This document shows, in pieces, positions 9,100 through 18,144 of a stretch of 64,000 bases of DNA. Numbering within the stretch: position 1 is the stretch's first letter; every line of letters begins with the position of its first letter. The notes beneath the pieces are model-generated. The model was given only the letters and a program-made list of their open reading frames with translations. It was not told the origin of the DNA and ran no database searches. The DNA comes from Thalassolituus maritimus (GTDB lineage Bacteria > Pseudomonadota > Gammaproteobacteria > Pseudomonadales > Oceanobacteraceae): positions 1-64,000 of the forward strand of contig NZ_FTOH01000004.1 of assembly GCF_900156675.1 (NCBI RefSeq), given 5' to 3'. The translations under genes were made by a program, and so were the position numbers.

Positions 9100-10578
9100 T
9101 CATGCCGGGCGGCACAAGCGTCCTACAGCATCTTTCCAGCCATCGTACAGTTTGTCCCTTTTCGCTTTAGAGATTTTTGGCACAAAGACCCGCTCCGTCT
9201 GCCACAAGCCTGCAACTTCATCCAGGCTCTGGTATACGCCGGACTGAATCCCCGCGAGGTACGCAACGCCCAATGCTGTTGTCTCGGTGATCTGAGGCCG
9301 GGTAACACGTACCCCGAGAACATCACATAAGAACTGAACCAGCCAGTCGTTCTTGACCATACCGCCATCGACTCTCAGCTCTGCCGCCTTCGCGCCATCG
9401 CCTTCCATTGCCGACAGCAGATCCCGCGTCTGGTAACAAACCGCCTGCAGGCCGGCCGTAACCAGCTCTTTGATTCCGCTATCGCGGCTAAGACCAAAAA
9501 TCGCACCGCGTGCATCCGGATCCCAGTATGGCGCTCCCAGGCCTGCGAATGCAGGAACCATATAGACTGGATTTTCGTAACCCGTTTTCTCAGCGAGCGA
9601 CTGACTCTCTTTCGCGTCCTTAATCAGCTGCAAGCCATCCCTGATCCACTGAATCGTGGCACCTGCCATAAAAATCGACCCCTCGAGAGCATAGGTCGTT
9701 TCTCCATTGATCCGATAGGCGATTGTCGTCAGCAGGCGATGCTGAGATGTCACTGCCTCGCGCCCAGTATTCAGCACCATAAAGCAGCCAGTCCCGTAGG
9801 TGCTCTTGATCATCCCCTCAGAAAAACAACCCTGACCGATCAAAGCAGCCTGCTGATCACCGGCCACGCCGCCTATCTGTACCGCTCCACCTAACCAGCC
9901 GCTCAGAGTCTTTCCGAAGTCTGATGCGCTGTCCTGAACCTCAGGAAGCAGTGAAGCAGGGATATCAAACAAGGAGAGCAGATCAGCGTCCCAGCACTCT
10001 TCATGGATGTTATAGAGCATGGTGCGACAGGCATTAGTTGCATCCGTTAAGTGAGAACGCCCGCCTGTCAGCTGCCAGATCAACCAGGTATCGACCGTGC
10101 CAAACGCTAGCTCCCCCGCTTCAGCGCGCGCTCGGGCCCCCTCAACGTTATCCAGTATCCAGCGGATCTTGGTAGCTGAAAAATAAGGATCCAGCAAAAG
10201 TCCGGTGCGTGCAGATATCTCATTTTTCTGGCCTTCCCACTGACGACAAAGGTCCGCGGTTCGTCTGTCTTGCCAGACAATAGCAGGATACACAGGTTCG
10301 CCAGTTTGCCTGTCCCAGATCAGTGTTGTTTCCCGTTGATTGGTAATACCAATCGAAACAATATCAGAGGCTCTGGCACCCACCTGCTTAAGGACATCGC
10401 GCGCGCACTTCAGTGAGGTCTGCCAAAGGTCTGAAGGCGCATGCTCTACCCAACCCGGATTCGGAAAGTGCTGCTCAAATTCTTCCTGCGACTGCGCAAT
10501 CACTTCACCCGACAGACCAAATAATATGGCGCGGCTGCTGGTTGTTCCCTGATCAAAGCTAAGCAGATACTTCGACAT
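9100..10578 (-). CDS. glpK: glycerol kinase GlpK
   Basis: Phosphorylates glycerol to glycerol-3-phosphate with ATP. The 492-aa protein is of family length and starts [20 protein letters not shown] with the phosphate-binding loop of FGGY kinases. [10 protein letters not shown] near residue 80, [14 protein letters not shown] near 238 and the C-terminal [17 protein letters not shown] are typical. No glpF, glpD or glpR lies nearby, so it appears as a single gene, divergent from metR across 142 bp. Confidence 0.96.
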   Translation of the reverse strand: MSKYLLSFDQGTTSSRAILFGLSGEVIAQSQEEFEQHFPNPGWVEHAPSDLWQTSLKCARDVLKQVGARASDIVSIGITNQRETTLIWDRQTGEPVYPAIVWQDRRTADLCRQWEGQKNEISARTGLLLDPYFSATKIRWILDNVEGARARAEAGELAFGTVDTWLIWQLTGGRSHLTDATNACRTMLYNIHEECWDADLLSLFDIPASLLPEVQDSASDFGKTLSGWLGGAVQIGGVAGDQQAALIGQGCFSEGMIKSTYGTGCFMVLNTGREAVTSQHRLLTTIAYRINGETTYALEGSIFMAGATIQWIRDGLQLIKDAKESQSLAEKTGYENPVYMVPAFAGLGAPYWDPDARGAIFGLSRDSGIKELVTAGLQAVCYQTRDLLSAMEGDGAKAAELRVDGGMVKNDWLVQFLCDVLGVRVTRPQITETTALGVAYLAGIQSGVYQSLDEVAGLWQTERVFVPKISKAKRDKLYDGWKDAVGRLCRPA

Positions 10579-10720
10579 ACAGTGAGATCCAATCTGACTA
10601 AAACTCCAGACTAACTGCTCCAGGAAGTCGCTTCCAGATATGTCAGTAAAAATGCGGTGTATATGAATAAAATAACAGATAGCGCTAAACTGTCATGAAA
10701 TATCCTCAAGAACTACCTCT

Positions 10721-11641
10721 ATGCTTGATATACGCCATATGAAAACGCTTGTTGCTCTGAGAGACGCTGGTAGCCTGGTCGATGCTGCCCGGCGTCTGCA
10801 CCTCACTCAGTCGGCACTATCGCATCAACTTAAAGATCTTGAGTCGCGTCTGAATACCCGTTTGTTCGAACGGAAATCGCGTCCTATCCGTTTCACACGG
10901 GCGGGCCTTGAGGTACTACAACTCGCTGACAACGTCTTACCTATGATTCAACGCACCGAACAAACACTGAAGAAGATCGAAGCGGGGCATGATGGACGAC
11001 TCCATATGGCGATCGAATGTCACAGTTGTTTTGAGTGGTTAATGCCAGCCATAAATCAGTTCCGCGATCACTGGCCCGACGTCGAGATTGATCTCACAAC
11101 CAGTTTCCATTTTCAGCCACTTGAGGCACTCAGACGCGGCGACATTGATCTGGTGATTACGTCAGACCCCGCAGATGATCCGGTGGTCACGCACATCCCG
11201 CTGTTCAGATACCAGTCAGTTCTTGCAATCGCTAACCAACACCCCCTGACCCAATACGACTGGATCAGCCCGGAGCACCTGAGCGAGGAAACCCTGATTC
11301 ATTATCCCGTTGACCGCCGGCGCCTGGATATTTTTGAACGTTTTCTTGAACCCCATGGCATTGAGCCATCAGCAACACGGGAAACCGAGTTAACTCTGAT
11401 GATGATTCAGCTCGTCGCCAGCGGGCGCGGCGTCGCCTGCCTGCCAAACTGGGCACTTCAGACCTACCTTGATGCAGGGTTGATATCCGTACGGCCGTTA
11501 GGTGAAGCTGGAGTCTGGCCTGTGCTATATGCAGCCATCCGAAAAGAGCAATCCGGAACTCAGTATCTCAAGGACTTCATCGAGACCGCCGCAGAAAGCT
11601 CATTTGCAACATTGGAAGGAATAGTTCAACCGGAAGCCTGA
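10721..11641 (+). CDS. metR: MetR-type LysR regulator
   Basis: LysR-family regulator of methionine synthesis, 306 aa. The N-terminal HTH (LTQSALSHQLKDLESRL) and the effector-domain segments AIECHSCFEWLMPA, DLVITSDP and IHYPVDRRRLDIF match E. coli MetR closely. MetR senses homocysteine and activates metE and metH. Neither gene is adjacent here; the neighbour is glpK, divergent. I did not find a convincing TGAA-N5-TTCA operator in the 142-bp gap. The gene ends 17 bp before a terminator that works on the other strand. Confidence 0.85.
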   Translation: MLDIRHMKTLVALRDAGSLVDAARRLHLTQSALSHQLKDLESRLNTRLFERKSRPIRFTRAGLEVLQLADNVLPMIQRTEQTLKKIEAGHDGRLHMAIECHSCFEWLMPAINQFRDHWPDVEIDLTTSFHFQPLEALRRGDIDLVITSDPADDPVVTHIPLFRYQSVLAIANQHPLTQYDWISPEHLSEETLIHYPVDRRRLDIFERFLEPHGIEPSATRETELTLMMIQLVASGRGVACLPNWALQTYLDAGLISVRPLGEAGVWPVLYAAIRKEQSGTQYLKDFIETAAESSFATLEGIVQPEA

Positions 11642-11657
11642 TGTAACAAAACCGGCC

Positions 11658-11687
11658 AAAAAAAAAGGGCCTCAACAAAGGAGGCCC
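11658..11687 (-). terminator. strong intrinsic terminator, minus strand
   Basis: On the minus strand GGGCCTC (11687-11681), a 7-base loop and GAGGCCC (11673-11667) are followed by nine T residues (11666-11658). This is a textbook intrinsic terminator for leftward transcription, ending either the rstA-rstB-like message or a separate small RNA. On the plus strand, where metR ends, the hairpin lacks a U-run. Confidence 0.85.
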
Positions 11688-11742
11688 ATTAAAGCGACAC
11701 AGTGTGTCGCAACATTCTCACCACGTCTCCAAAGGATACGTG
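11658..11742 (-). ncRNA. candidate small RNA or structured 3' UTR with three hairpins
   Basis: Three consecutive stem-loops occupy about 85 bases on the minus strand: CACGT/ACGTG with inner TCC-TTT-GGA (11742-11722), GCGACAC-ACT-GTGTCGC (11710-11694), and the terminator GGGCCTC/GAGGCCC with nine T. A TATAAA box lies just upstream (11750-11745), but its -35 (TTACTT with a 16-bp spacer) is poor and the implied start would cut into the first stem. Processing from the kinase 3' UTR is therefore as likely as its own promoter. An 8-codon frame (ATG 11716) lies between the hairpins and is probably chance. I recognise no known family. Confidence 0.4.
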
Positions 11743-11795
11743 CGTTTATAGTGACCTGTATGAACCAAGTAATCTATAGCTGGAAGGTGACTATT

Positions 11796-11812
11796 TGTAA
11801 CGTTATGTTACA
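11796..11812. promoter_or_regulatory. inverted repeat TGTAAC-N5-GTTACA, possible RstA-type operator
   Basis: Perfect 6-bp arms TGTAAC and GTTACA separated by five bases, about 70 bp after the kinase stop codon. The GTTACA half resembles the conserved end of the E. coli RstA box. A similar GTTAC/GTAAC pair lies upstream of the response regulator at 14311-14337. Function is inferred. Confidence 0.3.
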
Positions 11813-11879
11813 GGTGTCTAAAAACGCACCGATTCACGACTCTATTTGTCCTTCATTGCAATTCGTGGCCGATACATTG

Positions 11880-13442
11880 TCAGTCTGTGTGAACACGCGG
11901 CCAGATCAGGCTGAAACGCGCGCCACCCAGTTCGTCACTGCGCCCCACCATTGCCCGACCGCCATGCCAGTACATAATCCGGCGCACAATCGATAATCCA
12001 AGACCATAACCGCCAGAAGCGCGGGTCCGACTGTCATCCAGGCGAGCGAACGCGCTGAAAACACGATCCCAGTCCTCCTCCGGAATTCCAGGGCCATCGT
12101 CTTCGACATCCACACGGCAGATATCGTCCGCTACGCTGCATCGCACTTTGACACGCCCTTTAGCATAACGCCCTGCGTTACCGACCAGGTTCTGAATAGC
12201 CCGGTGCACGTACCTCGGTTCAACCTCAGAGAACGGGAACCCCTCTGGACCACCCCCCTCAAATGATACGGCAACATGCTCTGGCGGTCGGGCCTCGCCG
12301 ACCACCTGTTTGGCCACTTCAGCAACATTGATTTTCTGGAAATCAAGAATCGGCCCGCCCTCTTCGAGACGCGCATAGGTAAGAATTTCATCAATCAGCT
12401 CATCAAGTTCCTGAATGTCCGCATCCATACCAGCAAGCTGTTTGGAAACAAATGGATCATCCAGTACAGAGTCTTCTATGATCTGAGCACCAAAACGAAT
12501 GCGTGCTACCGGTGTACGTAACTCGTGAGAAACGGCGCGGACCATTTCACGCTGAATTGAGATCAGACGCTGAATATGTTCAGCCATCTTATTGAAGGAA
12601 TGACCCAGGCGGCCAACAGCATCTTCACCAGAAGTGCTCACACGCGCATTCAGGTGTCCCTGAGACAGACGACTGGTCGCCTGTTCAAGTTTTCGCAGAC
12701 GCGTTTCAAAGGTGTTAACCACCCAATAAACGCCCAGGCCTATTAGTAAAACACCGATAGTGCCAATGACGAAAACAGCTCTGAAAGAATATGGATTGAA
12801 TTTTTCAACCGGACCGAGACGCACCACCTGCTCAGCCCCCGGGATTTGTATGTAAGCATCCGCACCAGTGCCATCGACGGCAAGCTGCACTAGCACATCA
12901 CCGTACTGCATACGCGCAAGGTCAGTTGCCGATATTTCCAGATCGGCGATATTCACCACGGACAGAGGGTAACCGAAGCGGCTCTGTACATCCGCCAGAA
13001 AGCTTTCGATTGCCTCTCCGCTGCGTTGCCATAGTTCGACTAACAGGCGAGCGGTGGCCCTGACCTGAAGCTCAGAAAGCTTATTAAAGTCGACATACAG
13101 CCACTGTCCATCAGGCATCATGCTGCGCATAGAGGCTGTTTTGCCATCAGGTGAAACAGTAACGATGACCTGACCTCGCATTAAGCGCGACCGCTCATAC
13201 TCATCTTCCGGCCCACCGTCTTCAGAACGAATCGCAATAGACGCATCAAACGCTGCTTCAAGACGCGGCAAGGTCCCCTCATCCGATGCGAGGCGTTCAC
13301 CAATCAGATACAGACTACCGCGGGAGACTTCTTCGTAGAACTGTGCAGAACGCACAAGGTTAACGAGCTGTAAAGCAGCTGAGCACAAGACTGCAACTGC
13401 CAGAAGAGCACCAAGGAGCCCGAAATATACCCGGATAAAAAT
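11880..13442 (-). CDS. RstB-like sensor histidine kinase, apparent ATT start
   Basis: Membrane sensor kinase paired with the upstream response regulator. Order: N-terminal membrane segment, periplasmic domain of about 140 residues, second membrane segment (AVFVIGTIGVLLIGLGVYWV), HAMP, HisKA with VSHELRTPVARIRF carrying the phosphorylated His, then HATPase with NLVGNAGRYA and GGYGLGLSIVRRI. The first ATG/GTG/TTG in frame is TTG 13388, inside the first membrane helix. Upstream the frame stays open to a TAA, and ATT 13442 follows AGGAG by nine bases and gives a full signal-anchor, 520 aa in total. I therefore place the start at ATT. A sequencing error at this codon is the main alternative. Confidence 0.85.
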   Translation of the reverse strand: MFIRVYFGLLGALLAVAVLCSAALQLVNLVRSAQFYEEVSRGSLYLIGERLASDEGTLPRLEAAFDASIAIRSEDGGPEDEYERSRLMRGQVIVTVSPDGKTASMRSMMPDGQWLYVDFNKLSELQVRATARLLVELWQRSGEAIESFLADVQSRFGYPLSVVNIADLEISATDLARMQYGDVLVQLAVDGTGADAYIQIPGAEQVVRLGPVEKFNPYSFRAVFVIGTIGVLLIGLGVYWVVNTFETRLRKLEQATSRLSQGHLNARVSTSGEDAVGRLGHSFNKMAEHIQRLISIQREMVRAVSHELRTPVARIRFGAQIIEDSVLDDPFVSKQLAGMDADIQELDELIDEILTYARLEEGGPILDFQKINVAEVAKQVVGEARPPEHVAVSFEGGGPEGFPFSEVEPRYVHRAIQNLVGNAGRYAKGRVKVRCSVADDICRVDVEDDGPGIPEEDWDRVFSAFARLDDSRTRASGGYGLGLSIVRRIMYWHGGRAMVGRSDELGGARFSLIWPRVHTD

Positions 13443-13464
13443 AGCCGTTTACTCCTGTAACGGG

Positions 13465-14205
13465 TCAGAGCTCTTTAACGAACAAATAACCTTTGCTACG
13501 TACCGTCTTGATACGTTTAGGATTCATCGGGTCATCACCCACCTTCGGACGAATCCGCGAGACACGCACATCGATGGATCGATCCTGGCCGTCATATTCA
13601 ATGCCACGTAACTGGTTAAAAATTTCTTCACGGGTCAGAACCCGTCCGGCGTTGCTACTGAGCAGCCACAACAGATCAAATTCGGCACTGGTCAGGTCAA
13701 TACTCTCACCTTCCAGCCAGGCTTCACGCATCGAACTGTCGACAACCAGGTTACCGAACGTCAGGCGGGAAGATGAGCTGCCTTCTTCTTCCACTTCCTC
13801 TACGCCATCGCCAACTCGGCGCAACAGCGCGCGAATACGGGCCAGAAGAACACGTGGGCGGACAGGCTTAGCGACGTAATCATCAGCCCCCATTTCAAGA
13901 CCCAGAACCTGGTCAAGGTCTTCAGTGCGTGCCGTCAGCATCAGGATAGGCCCTTTGTAGTGCGGACGAACAATGCGGCAGACAGCCAGACCATCTTCAC
14001 CCGGCAGCATCAGATCAAGAACAACCAGATCCGGTTGTTCAGACTTGATACGATCAATAGCACGGCTACCATCGCCCTCTACTGTCACAATCAGGCCGTT
14101 GCTTTCAAGGTAATCCTTGGTCAAGGCAGCGAGACGCTCATCGTCTTCAACGATAAGGATTCGCCAGTTTTCCTCGGGGCTCTGTGTATTTTCGTGCTTT
14201 AACAT
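13465..14205 (-). CDS. OmpR-family response regulator, RstA-like
   Basis: Two-component response regulator, 246 aa: receiver domain with VEDDERL, phospho-acceptor in LVVLDLMLPGEDG near residue 63 and the conserved K in VAKPVRP, then an acidic linker with a poly-Ser/Glu stretch, then a winged-helix domain. The C-terminus (LRGIEYDGQDRSIDV and KRIKTVRSKGYLF) resembles E. coli RstA more than OmpR or PhoB. ATG 14205 has AGGT five bases upstream. It is separated from the kinase by about 22 bp and read in the same message. The signal is unknown; in enterics RstAB answers to PhoPQ and low pH. Confidence 0.85.
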   Translation of the reverse strand: MLKHENTQSPEENWRILIVEDDERLAALTKDYLESNGLIVTVEGDGSRAIDRIKSEQPDLVVLDLMLPGEDGLAVCRIVRPHYKGPILMLTARTEDLDQVLGLEMGADDYVAKPVRPRVLLARIRALLRRVGDGVEEVEEEGSSSSRLTFGNLVVDSSMREAWLEGESIDLTSAEFDLLWLLSSNAGRVLTREEIFNQLRGIEYDGQDRSIDVRVSRIRPKVGDDPMNPKRIKTVRSKGYLFVKEL

Positions 14206-14310
14206 GAAGACCTACCATTCCTAACAATCGAATGTTCCATTCAAGGAACCTGTGCTCGGCTACATCAGCCACAGCAACGCCTCTATCATAACTATAGATA
14301 ACTTTAGACG

Positions 14311-14337
14311 CTGTTACGCTTTGTTGCACAGTAACAG
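14311..14337. promoter_or_regulatory. inverted repeat CTGTTAC-N13-GTAACAG upstream of rstA-like gene
   Basis: Perfect 7-bp arms (14311-14317 and 14331-14337) lie about 105 bp upstream of the response-regulator start, in the space shared with the divergent nrdA. The GTTAC core recalls the RstA box and matches the element downstream of the kinase. An autoregulatory operator is a reasonable guess, not proven. Confidence 0.35.
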
Positions 14338-14445
14338 TCGACATTTATATCAGAACGGCCGTTTTCACACTGAGAAACGATGTTCATCAGGCGGTGACTG
14401 GGCTGGCGTCGGTTACCCCCTTCATGTCCACCACATACGCACAAC

Positions 14446-14454
14446 TTATCCACA
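14446..14454 (+). promoter_or_regulatory. DnaA box upstream of nrdAB
   Basis: TTATCCACA is an exact consensus DnaA box, 212 bp upstream of the nrdA start codon. In E. coli, nrdAB transcription is controlled by DnaA through boxes upstream of the promoter, so the position makes sense. A single 9-mer can occur by chance, though the location in this 461-bp gene-free stretch favours function. Confidence 0.55.
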
Positions 14455-14482
14455 ATACGAGCTGTCCAATAGTGCCGAAACA

Positions 14483-14530
14483 ACACAAGATATGGGGTTG
14501 AATTCACCCACCGGGCGCATTATCTTGTGG
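14483..14530 (+). promoter_or_regulatory. pair of NrdR-box-like elements before nrdA
   Basis: Two 16-bp elements, 14483-14498 (ACACAAGATATGGGGT) and 14515-14530 (ending TATCTTGTGG), have centres 32 bp apart, about three helical turns, as is usual for NrdR box pairs. The half-sites CACAAGATA and TATCTTGTG are exact inverted copies. NrdR represses ribonucleotide reductase genes when dATP is high. The gene-free stretch 14206-14666 holds these, the DnaA box and the GTTAC repeat. Confidence 0.55.
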
Positions 14531-14666
14531 CGAAGTAAAAAACCTACATGACGTCAGAGACTTAGCGCGCTTCCGCAGTTAAAACAACCGGAATGTCAAG
14601 CATTAAGACACCGGCGCCGTCAGGGAAAGATGGAGTAGATTCCCCTTGAATACAGGCACAGAAAAC

Positions 14667-16946
14667 ATGAACGCTACCCTCAGAGTCACCAAACGCGACG
14701 GCAGTCAGGAACCGATTGATCTCGATAAGATCCACAAAGTTGTCACCTGGGCTGCAGAAGGGCTGGAGAAGGTATCTGTGTCAGAAGTTGAGCTACGTGC
14801 TCATCTTCAGTTTTTCGATGGCATCCAGACCTCGGAAATTCATGAAACCCTGATCAAAGCCGCGGCCGACCTGATTTCAGAAGAAGCCCCTGATTACCAG
14901 TATCTGGCCGCTCGCCTGAATATTTTCCACCTGCGCAAGAAATCCTACGGCCGTTTTGAGCCGCCAGCTCTGCTTGATCACGTTAAAGCGATGGTTGAAG
15001 ACGAGCGTTACGACAAGCACCTGCTTGAGGATTACACCGAAGAAGAATTCGCGGCGATGGACGCATTCATCGATCATTCACGCGACATGAACTTCAGCTA
15101 CGCCGCGGTGAAGCAGCTCGAGGGGAAATACCTTGTCCAGAACCGCGTAACGGGTAAAGTCTACGAAAGCGCTCAGTTCCTTTATGTCCTGATCGCTGCA
15201 TGTCTGTTCTCGTCGTACGATAAAGAGCGCCGCCTCGACTACATCAAGCGCTTCTACGATGCGGTTTCCACGTTCAAGCTTTCTCTGCCGACACCCATCA
15301 TGGCCGGTGTGCGCACCCCGACTCGTCAGTTCAGCTCGTGTGTACTGATCGAAGCCGGCGACAGTCTGGATTCCATCAACGCAACAGCCGGTGCCATCGT
15401 TAAGTACGTTTCACAACGTGCGGGCATTGGCATCAATGGCGGGCGCATCCGTGCACTTGGCAGCCCGATCCGTGGCGGCGAAGCATTCCACACAGGTTGT
15501 ATTCCGTTCTACAAGCACTTCCAGACGGCAGTTAAGTCTTGTTCTCAAGGTGGTGTGCGTGGCGGAGCAGCGACTCTGTTCTACCCGATCTGGCACTACG
15601 AAGTTGAAAACCTGCTGGTTCTGAAGAACAACCGCGGTGTTGAAGAAAACCGCGTGCGTCACCTGGATTACGGTGTTCAGCTGAACAAGCTGATGTACGA
15701 GCGTATGATCAAGAATGGCAATATCACCCTGTTTTCACCGAGTGATGTGCCTGGGCTTTACGACGCCTTCTTTGAGGACCAGGAACTGTTCGAGCAGCTC
15801 TACACCAAGTACGAAGCTGATGACAGCATCCGCAAAAAGACCATCAAGGCGGTCGACCTTTTCTCAATGATGATGCAGGAACGTGCAAGCACCGGTCGTA
15901 TCTACATTCAGAATGTGGACCACTGTAATACCCACAGCCCGTTCAATCCGAAGAAAGCGCCGGTGCGTCAGTCAAACCTCTGTCTTGAGATTGCACTGCC
16001 AACCAAGCCGCTGAACGATATCAACGATGAAAGTGGCGAAATTGCCCTGTGTACTCTCGCGGCATTTAACCTGGGTAAGATCGACGACCTGAACGAACTC
16101 GAAGATCTTTCTGATCTTATTGTGCGTGCGCTCGATAGCCTGCTCAGTTATCAGGACTACCCGGTACCGGCAGCACAGCGCGCCAGCCTTGCGCGCCGCA
16201 CCCTGGGTGTTGGGGTGATTAACTTCGCCTATTTCTTAGCGAAGAACGGTGTTAAGTACTCCGACGGCTCAGCCAATGGCCTGACGCACCGCGCTTTCGA
16301 AGCGATTCAGTACTGGCTGCTGCGCGCATCAAACCAGCTGGCGAAAGAGCAAGGCGCGTGTGAAGCGTTCAGCGACACGACTTATGCTCAGGGTATTCTC
16401 CCGATCGACTCTTACAAGAAAGATGTCGACAAGTTCTGTGAAGAGCCTCTTCAGTACGACTGGGAAACGCTGCGCAAAGACATCGTGGATACCGGCCTGC
16501 GTAACTCTACCCTGACCGCTCTGATGCCATCAGAGACCTCATCGCAGATCAGTAACGCGACCAACGGTATTGAACCACCGCGTGGATACATCAGCGTTAA
16601 GCAGAGCAAAGACGGTATCCTGAAGCAGGTTGTGCCTGATTATGAGAACCTGAAGAAAAACTACGAGCTTCTGTGGCAGATTCCGGACAACCAGGGCTAC
16701 CTGCAGCTGGTCGGTATCATGCAGAAGTTTGTCGATCAGGCGATCTCGGCGAATACAAACTATGACCCGTCCCGCTTCCCGGGCAATAAAGTACCGATGC
16801 AGCAACTGCTGAAAGACCTGTTGACCGCATACCGTAACGGCGTGAAGACTCTGTACTACCACAACACCCGCGACGGCATGGAAGACCCGCAGAAAGAAGC
16901 CGTACAGGAAGACGACGATTGTGCCGGCGGTGCATGTAAAATCTGA
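14667..16946 (+). CDS. nrdA: class Ia ribonucleotide reductase, alpha subunit NrdA
   Basis: Catalytic subunit reducing ribonucleoside diphosphates to deoxy forms. The 759-aa protein tracks E. coli NrdA throughout. An N-terminal ATP-cone (VTKRDGSQEPIDLDKIHKV) carries the dATP activity site. Active-site cysteines lie in RQFSSCVLIE, RQSNLCLEIALP and ALCTLAAFNLG, and the C-terminal redox pair is CAGGACKI. An earlier in-frame TTG (14646) exists, but ATG 14667 gives the conserved N-terminus. nrdB follows after 56 bp. Likely controlled by DnaA and NrdR through upstream sites. Confidence 0.97.
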   Translation: MNATLRVTKRDGSQEPIDLDKIHKVVTWAAEGLEKVSVSEVELRAHLQFFDGIQTSEIHETLIKAAADLISEEAPDYQYLAARLNIFHLRKKSYGRFEPPALLDHVKAMVEDERYDKHLLEDYTEEEFAAMDAFIDHSRDMNFSYAAVKQLEGKYLVQNRVTGKVYESAQFLYVLIAACLFSSYDKERRLDYIKRFYDAVSTFKLSLPTPIMAGVRTPTRQFSSCVLIEAGDSLDSINATAGAIVKYVSQRAGIGINGGRIRALGSPIRGGEAFHTGCIPFYKHFQTAVKSCSQGGVRGGAATLFYPIWHYEVENLLVLKNNRGVEENRVRHLDYGVQLNKLMYERMIKNGNITLFSPSDVPGLYDAFFEDQELFEQLYTKYEADDSIRKKTIKAVDLFSMMMQERASTGRIYIQNVDHCNTHSPFNPKKAPVRQSNLCLEIALPTKPLNDINDESGEIALCTLAAFNLGKIDDLNELEDLSDLIVRALDSLLSYQDYPVPAAQRASLARRTLGVGVINFAYFLAKNGVKYSDGSANGLTHRAFEAIQYWLLRASNQLAKEQGACEAFSDTTYAQGILPIDSYKKDVDKFCEEPLQYDWETLRKDIVDTGLRNSTLTALMPSETSSQISNATNGIEPPRGYISVKQSKDGILKQVVPDYENLKKNYELLWQIPDNQGYLQLVGIMQKFVDQAISANTNYDPSRFPGNKVPMQQLLKDLLTAYRNGVKTLYYHNTRDGMEDPQKEAVQEDDDCAGGACKI

Positions 16947-16962
16947 TTTATTAAGGGGCGCG

Positions 16963-16984
16963 GCTATGGGGCAGCGCCCATAGC
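16963..16984 (+). other. hairpin between nrdA and nrdB
   Basis: GCTATGGG (16963-16970) and CCCATAGC (16977-16984) form an 8-bp stem with a six-base loop 18 bp before nrdB. There is no U-run, so it is more likely an mRNA stability or ratio-setting element than a terminator. Confidence 0.5.
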
Positions 16985-17002
16985 ACGAGACTAAAACAGC
17001 GA

Positions 17003-18133
17003 ATGGCTTACACAACTTTTAACCGTAACGAGTTTGACACTTTTGAGCAGCCGATGTTTTTCGGCGAGCCCGTCAACGTTGCACGTTACGACCAGCAGAA
17101 GCATAAGATCTTTGAAAACCTGATCGAAAAGCAGCTGTCCTTTTTCTGGCGCCCGGAAGAAGTCGACCTGACCAACGATCGCAAAGATTTTATGGATCTT
17201 CCGGAGCACGAGAAGCATATCTTCGTCTCTAATCTGAAGTATCAGACACTGCTGGATTCCGTTCAGGGCCGTTCTCCAAATGTCGCACTACTGCCTGTCG
17301 TGTCTCTGCCAGAACTCGAAACCTGGATTGAAACCTGGTCTTTCAGTGAGACTATCCACAGCCGCTCTTACACGCACATCGTGCGGAATATTGTCCCGAA
17401 TCCGGCTGTTGTCTTCGATGACATCACCAAGAACGAATACATCGTCCGCCGTGCAATTTCGGTAACCAAGTACTACGACGACTTTATCGAACTGAGTAAC
17501 TACTATCAGCAGCTCGGTGAAGGCAAGCACACAGTGAATGGTGAAACCATTGATGTGAACCTGCACGAACTGAAGCGCCGCCTGTACCTGACAATGGTCT
17601 CGGTCAACGTTCTTGAAGCGATTCGTTTCTATGTCAGTTTTGCCTGCTCATTCGCATTTGCTGAACGCGCGAAAATGGAAGGCAACGCGAAAATCATTAA
17701 ACTGATCGCGCGTGATGAGGCCCTGCACCTCACCGGTACTCAGCACATGCTCCAGATTATGGCACGTGGTAAAGACGACGCTGAATTCGCACAAATCGCT
17801 GAAGAGTGCCGCGATGACGTCATCGGCATCTTCCGCGAAGCAGCTGAGCAGGAAAAAGAATGGGCTGATTACCTGTTTAAAGACGGTTCAATGATCGGTC
17901 TGAACAAAGACATCCTGAGCCAGTACGTTGAATACATTACCAACCAGCGTATCGGCGCGCTGGGCTTCGATCCGATCTTTGAAGTGCGTAACAACCCACT
18001 CCCGTGGATCAACGCCTGGCTGAACAGTGATAACGTTCAGGTGGCGCCACAGGAAGCTGAAATCAGCTCTTATCTGGTAGGTGCGATTGACAGTGAAGTT
18101 GATACTGCAGACTTCGGTGACTTTGACCTCTAA
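17003..18133 (+). CDS. nrdB: class Ia ribonucleotide reductase, beta subunit NrdB
   Basis: Carries the diiron centre and tyrosyl radical used by NrdA. The 376-aa protein closely follows E. coli NrdB. Iron ligands and radical tyrosine are in [17 protein letters not shown] near residues 105-125, and further ligands are in the [20 protein letters not shown] and [10 protein letters not shown] segments. The C-terminal tail that docks on NrdA reads [23 protein letters not shown] 17003 has no strong Shine-Dalgarno. A ferredoxin gene for cofactor upkeep follows by 11 bp. Confidence 0.97.
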   Translation: MAYTTFNRNEFDTFEQPMFFGEPVNVARYDQQKHKIFENLIEKQLSFFWRPEEVDLTNDRKDFMDLPEHEKHIFVSNLKYQTLLDSVQGRSPNVALLPVVSLPELETWIETWSFSETIHSRSYTHIVRNIVPNPAVVFDDITKNEYIVRRAISVTKYYDDFIELSNYYQQLGEGKHTVNGETIDVNLHELKRRLYLTMVSVNVLEAIRFYVSFACSFAFAERAKMEGNAKIIKLIARDEALHLTGTQHMLQIMARGKDDAEFAQIAEECRDDVIGIFREAAEQEKEWADYLFKDGSMIGLNKDILSQYVEYITNQRIGALGFDPIFEVRNNPLPWINAWLNSDNVQVAPQEAEISSYLVGAIDSEVDTADFGDFDL

Positions 18134-18144
18134 TCTCTGATTCC

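Noticed and set aside
11751-11996. 81-aa plus-strand frame after metR
   Set aside because: Overlaps the kinase 3' end, has no Shine-Dalgarno, and lies over the structured RNA region.
14252-14551. 99-aa plus-strand frame before nrdA
   Set aside because: Covers the DnaA and NrdR-like sites and looks non-coding in composition; better seen as control region.
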